Assembly (NCBI GenBank): GCA_937880795.1
Contig: CALGRQ010000062.1
Location: 1-13,302 of the forward strand
DNA from: an uncultured Dyadobacter sp.
Lineage (GTDB): Bacteria; Bacteroidota; Bacteroidia; Cytophagales; Spirosomataceae
DNA: 13,302 nucleotides
Reading direction: 5' to 3'
In this document: piece after piece, positions 13,003 through 13,302 of the stretch
How the letters are laid out: every line of letters starts with the position of its first letter
How positions within the stretch are numbered: position 1 is the stretch's first letter
Notes under the pieces: model-generated
The model's database searches: none
Told to the model about the DNA's origin: nothing
What the model saw: the letters and a program-made list of their open reading frames with translations, nothing else
Program-made: the position numbers and the translations under genes

Positions 13003-13302
13003 TTGAGAACAGTAAAAATCCTATCCGCGCTCGCATTGATATGGTCTACGTCGCAGATCAAAGCCCAGCAAATACCTGGGTTACAACATAGCAATTATGG
13101 TGGCGTCTACCGAAGTACTTACAATCCGTCGGTTCTGGGTGGCTCCAAGCACAAATGGCAGGTTAATATTGGAACACTGGGCGGTAGTATCAATTATCGT
13201 TATTTTGTGTTTTTAGGTAAAAATTCATTGTTGTACCCATTACTAGCATCGCATTCTACCAAGGAATTATATGGGCGATCGCGCACCATGGGTTCACTCA
13301 CC
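13003..13302 (+). CDS. DUF5723-like exported protein, partial (3' end outside window)
   Basis: One hundred codons are open to the window edge. A signal peptide is clear: basic TVK near the start, hydrophobic core about 6-15 and likely cleavage after IKA (19-21). The mature protein begins QQIPGLQHSNYGGVYRSTYN; the SNYGGV...NPSV pattern followed by KWQVNIGTLGG recalls the start of DUF5723 family proteins, predicted outer-membrane barrel-like proteins of Bacteroidota. The start must be TTG at 13003-13005 or a rarer codon, because an in-frame TAA lies at 12961-12963 and no ATG or GTG precedes the signal peptide. It starts 8 bases after recQ stops, so it is probably translated from the recQ transcript, though the functions look unrelated. 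The family call rests on the N-terminal part only. Confidence 0.8.
   Translation, partial: MRTVKILSALALIWSTSQIKAQQIPGLQHSNYGGVYRSTYNPSVLGGSKHKWQVNIGTLGGSINYRYFVFLGKNSLLYPLLASHSTKELYGRSRTMGSLT

Noticed and set aside
1..13302. tRNA, rRNA, CRISPR array, insertion sequence or prophage signals
   Set aside because: Reading the gaps showed no cloverleaf-like or spaced-repeat pattern, and no gene has transposase, integrase or phage motifs.

Overview
The window looks like an ordinary chromosomal stretch from a member of the Bacteroidota, most likely Cytophagales-like. This rests on four things: the gene families (DUF4301, a DUF5723-type outer-membrane protein, a 635-residue RecQ with a C-terminal zinc site, an S13 carboxypeptidase with a lipobox); moderate-to-low GC with AT-rich intergenic DNA; A-rich start contexts rather than strong Shine-Dalgarno sites; and repeated matches to the Bacteroidota -7 promoter box TAnnTTTG just upstream of genes. 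Genus is an inference. I see no mobile element, tRNA, rRNA, CRISPR array or phage gene.

Layout, left to right. 1-246 is AT-rich and gene-free, with a strong hairpin and an 11-bp direct repeat. A small conserved-looking gene of unknown function (247-600, minus) follows, with a degenerate 7-bp repeat array just before its start codon. A 452-bp gap (601-1052) holds hairpins and a -7 box and leads into a PcrA/UvrD-type helicase (1053-3344, plus). After a strong hairpin comes a DUF4301 gene (3477-4973, plus), whose motifs resemble UDP-sugar pyrophosphorylases. A bidirectional terminator separates it from a convergent Lrp/AsnC regulator (5063-5536, minus).

Upstream of lrp on the same strand is GDP-L-fucose synthase (5717-6658, minus, GTG start). 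It is divergent from an exported MORN/YwqK-like repeat protein (6728-7792, plus, probable TTG start). The two genes appear to be driven by promoters that face each other across a 69-bp gap. The MORN-like gene is followed by a polytopic membrane protein with GT-C-like features (7858-9555, plus), which ends 6 bp from a convergent PBP4/DacB-type D-Ala-D-Ala carboxypeptidase lipoprotein (9562-10836, minus). A 250-bp divergent region leads to RecQ (11087-12994, plus). Eight bases later begins a DUF5723-like exported protein, cut off by the window edge.

Functionally the window mixes genome maintenance (UvrD, RecQ) with cell-envelope work (fucose nucleotide synthesis, possible glycosyl transfer, peptidoglycan trimming, outer-membrane protein). 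The genes sit in short units rather than one pathway operon. I found no convincing new multi-gene system. The most interesting items are the likely enzymatic nature of DUF4301, the displaced zinc site in RecQ, the face-to-face promoters at 6669-6721, and the heptamer array at 603-637.
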